Positions 60,553 through 64,000 of a stretch of 64,000 bases of DNA are shown one piece after another. A model generated the notes under the pieces. The model saw only the letters and a program-made list of their open reading frames with translations. It had not been told where the DNA came from and made no database searches. Numbering within the stretch: the first letter of the stretch is position 1; each line of letters opens with the position of its first letter. Made by a program: the position numbers and the translations under genes. This DNA is from an uncultured Bacilli bacterium (GTDB taxonomy: Bacteria > Bacillota_I > Bacilli_A > RF39 > UBA660), in contig CAKOWI010000003.1 in NCBI GenBank assembly GCA_934122275.1, positions 101,002 to 165,001 on the forward strand. Direction: 5' to 3'.

Positions 60553-61570
60553 TAAAATCACCCTCTTTATCAATATCCAACCCTGGATTAGGACTTAAAC
60601 TAAAGTCAGCCCTATCTCCATTTAAATATGCATAATACGCAGCAGCACCTATCATAGCAGCATTATCAGTACAATACTTAATTTCAGGTTTTAATAATTC
60701 AATTTGAAGATCCTTAGCTACTTTATCCAATTCCTTTCTAAGTCCACTATTAGCAGAAACACCACCTGCTATTAGAAGCTGTTTAACATTATATTCCTTA
60801 ACAGCTCTTTTAGTCTTTTTTACTAGTATACCAATAGCAGTTTCTTGAAATGAAGTAGCTAAATCTTCCTTATTTATTTCTCTTCCTCTTTGCTTTTCAT
60901 TATGAACTAAATTAATAACAGCACTTTTTATTCCACTGAAACTAAAATCATATGAATCATCATCTTTTGGTGTTGGTAAATTATAAGTATGTTTACCCAA
61001 AGAAGCCATCTTATCCATTAATGGTCCACCAGGATAAGGAATTCCAACTACTCTTGCAACCTTATCATATGCTTCACCTATAGAATCATCTAAAGTAGAA
61101 CCAATTCTTTTAAAGGAATATTCTTTATCCATATATATTAATTCGGTATGCCCACCTGACACAACTAGGCAAATTAAAGGAAATTTGAACTCACCCACAA
61201 ACTTATTAGCATATATGTGTCCCTTCATATGATTAACTGGTATTAAAGGTTTATTAGTTGCAAGCGCAAGAGCTTTAGCAGCTTCTATTCCTACTAATAA
61301 TGCTCCATTTAAGCCTGGACCATATGTTACTGCTATTGCATCGATATCATCAAAAGTCATATTAGCTTTTTTCAAGCATTCTTCAAAAACTATCGTTACA
61401 GCTTCAGTATGATTTCTACTTGCTATTTCAGGCACAACTCCACCGTATTTTTTATGTATATCTATTTGTGATAAAATAACCGTAGCGATTTCCTCATTAC
61501 CGTTTTTTATTATACTTGCACTAGTTTCATCACAACTAGATTCTATTGCAAATATATAAGTATCTTTCAA
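60545..61570 (-). CDS. tsaD: tRNA N6-adenosine threonylcarbamoyltransferase TsaD
   Basis: About 341 aa. It transfers threonylcarbamoyl to A37 of ANN-decoding tRNAs. Kae1/TsaD motifs: FAIESSCDETSASI, the metal site HMKGHIYANK, VSGGHTELI, GEAYDKVARV, FSFSGIKSAV and LIAGGVSANSGLR. The start is TTG 61570 behind GAGGTGA, rather than GTG 61579 that lies within that ribosome binding site. It works with TsaB and TsaE, encoded just upstream. Confidence 0.93.
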   Translation of the reverse strand: MKDTYIFAIESSCDETSASIIKNGNEEIATVILSQIDIHKKYGGVVPEIASRNHTEAVTIVFEECLKKANMTFDDIDAIAVTYGPGLNGALLVGIEAAKALALATNKPLIPVNHMKGHIYANKFVGEFKFPLICLVVSGGHTELIYMDKEYSFKRIGSTLDDSIGEAYDKVARVVGIPYPGGPLMDKMASLGKHTYNLPTPKDDDSYDFSFSGIKSAVINLVHNEKQRGREINKEDLATSFQETAIGILVKKTKRAVKEYNVKQLLIAGGVSANSGLRKELDKVAKDLQIELLKPEIKYCTDNAAMIGAAAYYAYLNGDRADFSLSPNPGLDIDKEGDFNE

Positions 61571-61575
61571 ATTAA

Positions 61576-61980
61576 TCACCTCAATTCTTTTACCATTAAA
61601 TACGCATCATTTAAATCATAGTAATTCTTTCTTACTGTTTTTATTTCAAATCCAAATTTTTTATATAAATTTATAGCATTTTTATTTTCTACATCCACTT
61701 CAAGACTAATATTATTACATTCATGAGCCTGATTAAGAACTTTTTTTATTAATTCAGAAGCATATCCTTTATTTCTATATTTAATGTCTATAAATATATC
61801 TAATATTTCTGCTCTTTCATACATTATAGAATAGCTTATAAATCCAATTATATTATTATCTACAGTACATACATATATGTTTGAAAAAACATCCAAATTA
61901 ACTTTATAATTATTATGTAGTTTTTTTCCTAAATTCTCAATTAATAATATATCTTCTTTATTATAATTTCTTATTTGCAT
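61576..61980 (-). CDS. rimI: Ribosomal-protein-alanine N-acetyltransferase RimI-like
   Basis: About 134 aa GNAT protein. IRNYNKEDILLIENL, IDIKYRNKGYASELIKKVL (acetyl-CoA loop) and INLYKKFGFE are the GNAT motifs, with the NAINLYKKFGFE end typical of RimI. RimI acetylates S18 and perhaps other proteins; its place between tsaB and tsaD supports this assignment. The start ATG 61980 is inferred from the family N-terminus, with weak AGAAG. Confidence 0.8.
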   Translation of the reverse strand: MQIRNYNKEDILLIENLGKKLHNNYKVNLDVFSNIYVCTVDNNIIGFISYSIMYERAEILDIFIDIKYRNKGYASELIKKVLNQAHECNNISLEVDVENKNAINLYKKFGFEIKTVRKNYYDLNDAYLMVKELR

Positions 61981-61981
61981 A

Positions 61982-62629
61982 TTAGTTCTTCTTTTCAGCA
62001 TCTATTTTCTTTAAGTAAATAGGTTTAGCTAAATGGGGATTTATGTTATTTTTACTAAGAGCCAAATTAATTACTTTATTATAATCATAGTCTTCTAGTA
62101 TATTTAATGAAACCTTATTATTTTCTTTATTTAGTAAATCATATAGTTTTAATAAATAATTATTTTTATCTAAACTAACTAAAGTTATATTTTTATCTTT
62201 AATATTCAACAAATCATCATCAATTGATAAATAACCTTCTGTTTTAGTATCTCCGTGATATATACCAACATATGAATTATCATCTTTATCATATATAACA
62301 GAAATTATCATATCGTTATTAATACCTGGTGTAAGTGCCTCTAGATTAGATAACACAAATAATTTTTTATTTAAGACCCACGATAATGTTTTAGCAACAG
62401 TTACGCCAATTCTTATCCCTGTAAAGCTACCAGGACCATTAAGCACAATAAAATTATCAATATCACTAATTTGAGTATTAGTTAAATCTAATCCTCTTTT
62501 AATTTCATTCATTAAATAATTAGAATGTTTGCTGTAGGATTCTACATCTGAAGAAAATTCTACTGTGTCATTATTATATAATATAACAGATAACTTTTTT
62601 CTAGATGAATCTATGAATAAGCTTTTCAA
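61982..62629 (-). CDS. tsaB: tRNA threonylcarbamoyladenosine biosynthesis protein TsaB
   Basis: 215 aa. FIDSSRKKLSVILYN at the N-terminus and IVLNGPGSFTGIRIGVTVAKTLSWVLNKKLFVLSNLEAL are the TsaB signature. It is the inactive Kae1-like partner that scaffolds TsaD and TsaE. It overlaps tsaE by four bases. Confidence 0.92.
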   Translation of the reverse strand: MKSLFIDSSRKKLSVILYNNDTVEFSSDVESYSKHSNYLMNEIKRGLDLTNTQISDIDNFIVLNGPGSFTGIRIGVTVAKTLSWVLNKKLFVLSNLEALTPGINNDMIISVIYDKDDNSYVGIYHGDTKTEGYLSIDDDLLNIKDKNITLVSLDKNNYLLKLYDLLNKENNKVSLNILEDYDYNKVINLALSKNNINPHLAKPIYLKKIDAEKKN

Positions 62630-63078
62630 AGTACATCCTCACATAAAGTTTCATATTTTTCACCACAAGGAGTAATAGTAAGTGTTCTTTTTTCTTCACC
62701 AGAAATTTTAAACTTTATTTCTAACCTTTCTTCTGGTAACTCGGATCTAATCATATCAGCCCACTCTATAATTATTATTCCATCTTTTTTTAGGTATTCA
62801 TCTAATCCTAGACCAGTAGTGTCACCTTCTAGTCTGTATACATCCATATGATATAAATCCATTTCACCTGATTTATACTCCTTTATAATATTAAACGTAG
62901 GAGATGTAATATTCTCATCAATACCTAATGCACCCGCAAATCCCTTAGTAAAAACGGTTTTACCACTACCTAATTCACCAATAAGACAAATTACCATATT
63001 ATTAAATTTTTCTGATTCAAAATTCTGAGCTAAAACAATAGTGTCCTCTTCAGAATTAGTTGTATATTTATATTCCAT
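62626..63078 (-). CDS. tsaE: tRNA threonylcarbamoyladenosine biosynthesis ATPase TsaE
   Basis: About 150 aa. The P-loop LIGELGSGKTVFTKGFAGALGI, TSPTFNIIKEY, LYHMDVYRLEG, GLGLDEYL and IIIEWADMI define TsaE, the ATPase that drives the t6A cycle. I choose ATG 63078 behind GGTGAT; the reading frame extends upstream without a ribosome binding site. A promoter lies just ahead and the operon runs tsaE-tsaB-rimI-tsaD-pilin. Confidence 0.93.
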   Translation of the reverse strand: MEYKYTTNSEEDTIVLAQNFESEKFNNMVICLIGELGSGKTVFTKGFAGALGIDENITSPTFNIIKEYKSGEMDLYHMDVYRLEGDTTGLGLDEYLKKDGIIIIEWADMIRSELPEERLEIKFKISGEEKRTLTITPCGEKYETLCEDVL

Positions 63079-63094
63079 AATTATCACCACATCC

Positions 63095-63124
63095 ATTATA
63101 GCAAAAATAAAAGTTATATTACAA
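63095..63124 (-). promoter_or_regulatory. Promoter of the tsaE-tsaB-rimI-tsaD operon
   Basis: TTGTAA (complement of 63119-63124) and TATAAT (complement of 63095-63100) with an 18-base spacer, 17 bases before the tsaE ATG. Confidence 0.6.
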
Positions 63125-63261
63125 TAAAATTTTGAATATTTACATAATGTTACAAAAACTGCTAATAATATATAGTATAAATAATTCATTAAAAAACATT
63201 AGAAATTTCTCATATATCTTACAAAAATTGAATATATTACAATCATTATAGGGGTGATAAT

Positions 63262-63429
63262 ATGGCATTTATACCAAAGAAAACAAAACAAAAAGTGCCA
63301 GCAAGCTATAAATCACTATATATTAAAGAAACTTTAGTAAAGGAAATTGAAAAAATAGCGAAAGAAAATAATACATCATTTAATAACGTGGTAATTTCTA
63401 TGATTGAGCAGTGTTTAGAAAAAAAATAA
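63262..63429 (+). CDS. 55-aa ribbon-helix-helix-like protein
   Basis: An ATG behind AGGGGTGAT opens 55 codons ending at TAA 63427-63429. Residues about 14-20 could form a strand (ASYKSLYI) and the rest two helices (KETLVKEIEKIAKENN and TSFNNVVISMIEQCLEKK), the layout of CopG/Arc-type DNA-binding proteins. It may be a small repressor; no partner toxin is seen next to it. It lies between the rRNA operon and the tsa operon, divergent from tsaE. Confidence 0.65.
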   Translation: MAFIPKKTKQKVPASYKSLYIKETLVKEIEKIAKENNTSFNNVVISMIEQCLEKK

Positions 63430-63455
63430 GCATTGCTTTTTTTACGATTACAAAA

Positions 63456-63484
63456 AAAACTACATATAAAATGTAGTTTTATTA
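63456..63484. terminator. Bidirectional terminator of the rRNA operon and the RHH gene
   Basis: Perfect ten-base arms AAAACTACAT and ATGTAGTTTT with T runs in both directions, between the plus-strand small gene and the minus-strand 5S gene. Confidence 0.8.
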
Positions 63485-63497
63485 TATACAAAAAAAA

Positions 63498-63602
63498 TTG
63501 GCAACTTCCTATTTTCGCTTACACTATCGTCGGCGTTAAAGTGCTTAACTGCTGTGTTCGAGATGGGAACAGGTGTATCCACTTTGCTATCGTTACCAAT
63601 AA
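63498..63602 (-). rRNA. rrf: 5S ribosomal RNA
   Basis: The minus strand contains the conserved CCTGTTCCCATCTCGAACACAG stretch in the middle and GTTAAGC downstream, with terminal stem sequences TTGGTAACGATAG and GTTGCCAA. Ends estimated to within about 5 bases. Confidence 0.93.
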
Positions 63603-63655
63603 AATATAGAGAAATAATTCTCTGAAAACATGATAATATGGTTTACAAATTATAG

Positions 63656-64000
<345 letters not shown>

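Overview
The window is chromosomal DNA of a very AT-rich, endospore-forming member of the Bacilli, probably a gut-associated Erysipelotrichia/RF39/ML615J-28-like lineage. This placement is inferred from gene content and synteny, not from a search. Bacilli hallmarks are gpsB next to a Bacillus-type RNase P RNA, rodZ-pgsA-recA, recU-ponA, dnaD, der/engB and yutD-yunB. Sporulation genes are spoIVA, spoVIF, yunB and an alpha/beta SASP with a sigma-G-type promoter. TGA is a normal stop (for example at the gpsB and CDP-glycerol transferase ends), so the mycoplasma code is excluded. TTG and GTG starts behind GGTGAT-type ribosome binding sites are common.

Layout. 1-11.7 kb is housekeeping: partial ligA, phosphohexomutase, deoD, SOS-regulated recA, pgsA, rodZ, rnpB, gpsB, recU-ponA, dnaD, cca and HU. 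11.8-13.8 kb holds an LPNTG surface protein with a thioester-type head and its own overlapping sortase. 13.9-31.1 kb is a surface glycopolymer island: glycosyltransferases, a GT32-GT4 fusion, a CDP-glycerol transferase, a TagGH/Wzm-Wzt-type ABC exporter, an O-antigen-ligase/polymerase-like protein and several large membrane proteins. 31.1-42.4 kb mixes sporulation genes with GTPases (der, engB), nrnA, ackA, a MYG1-like protein, YutD, a DUF1292 protein, ferredoxin and several unknowns.

42.4-47.0 kb is the accessory, scarred part. It has an IS3-type element with a canonical A7 frameshift site and a nonsense mutation in orfB, a secreted beta-propeller-like protein with an unusual sorting-like tail, and a roughly 1.6-kb insertion at the 3' end of rluB. 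That insertion is flanked by 116/118-bp direct repeats. It carries an IS1634-like transposase remnant with terminal inverted repeats and an unrecognised 285-aa membrane protein bracketed by another inverted repeat.

47-64 kb holds rluB, pcrA, a VanW-like protein, an NMT1-type ABC importer, a three-gene zinc-ribbon/PrsW membrane operon, an unrecognised 574-aa HTH protein, dapA, a lone type IV pilin-like gene at the end of the tsaE-tsaB-rimI-tsaD operon, a tiny RHH-like gene, and the 3' end of an rRNA operon (23S-5S, minus strand). No tRNA, CRISPR array or replication origin was seen. The most unusual loci are the rluB-3' insertion, the zinc-ribbon/PrsW operon with the divergent HTH gene, and the thioester-adhesin/sortase pair.
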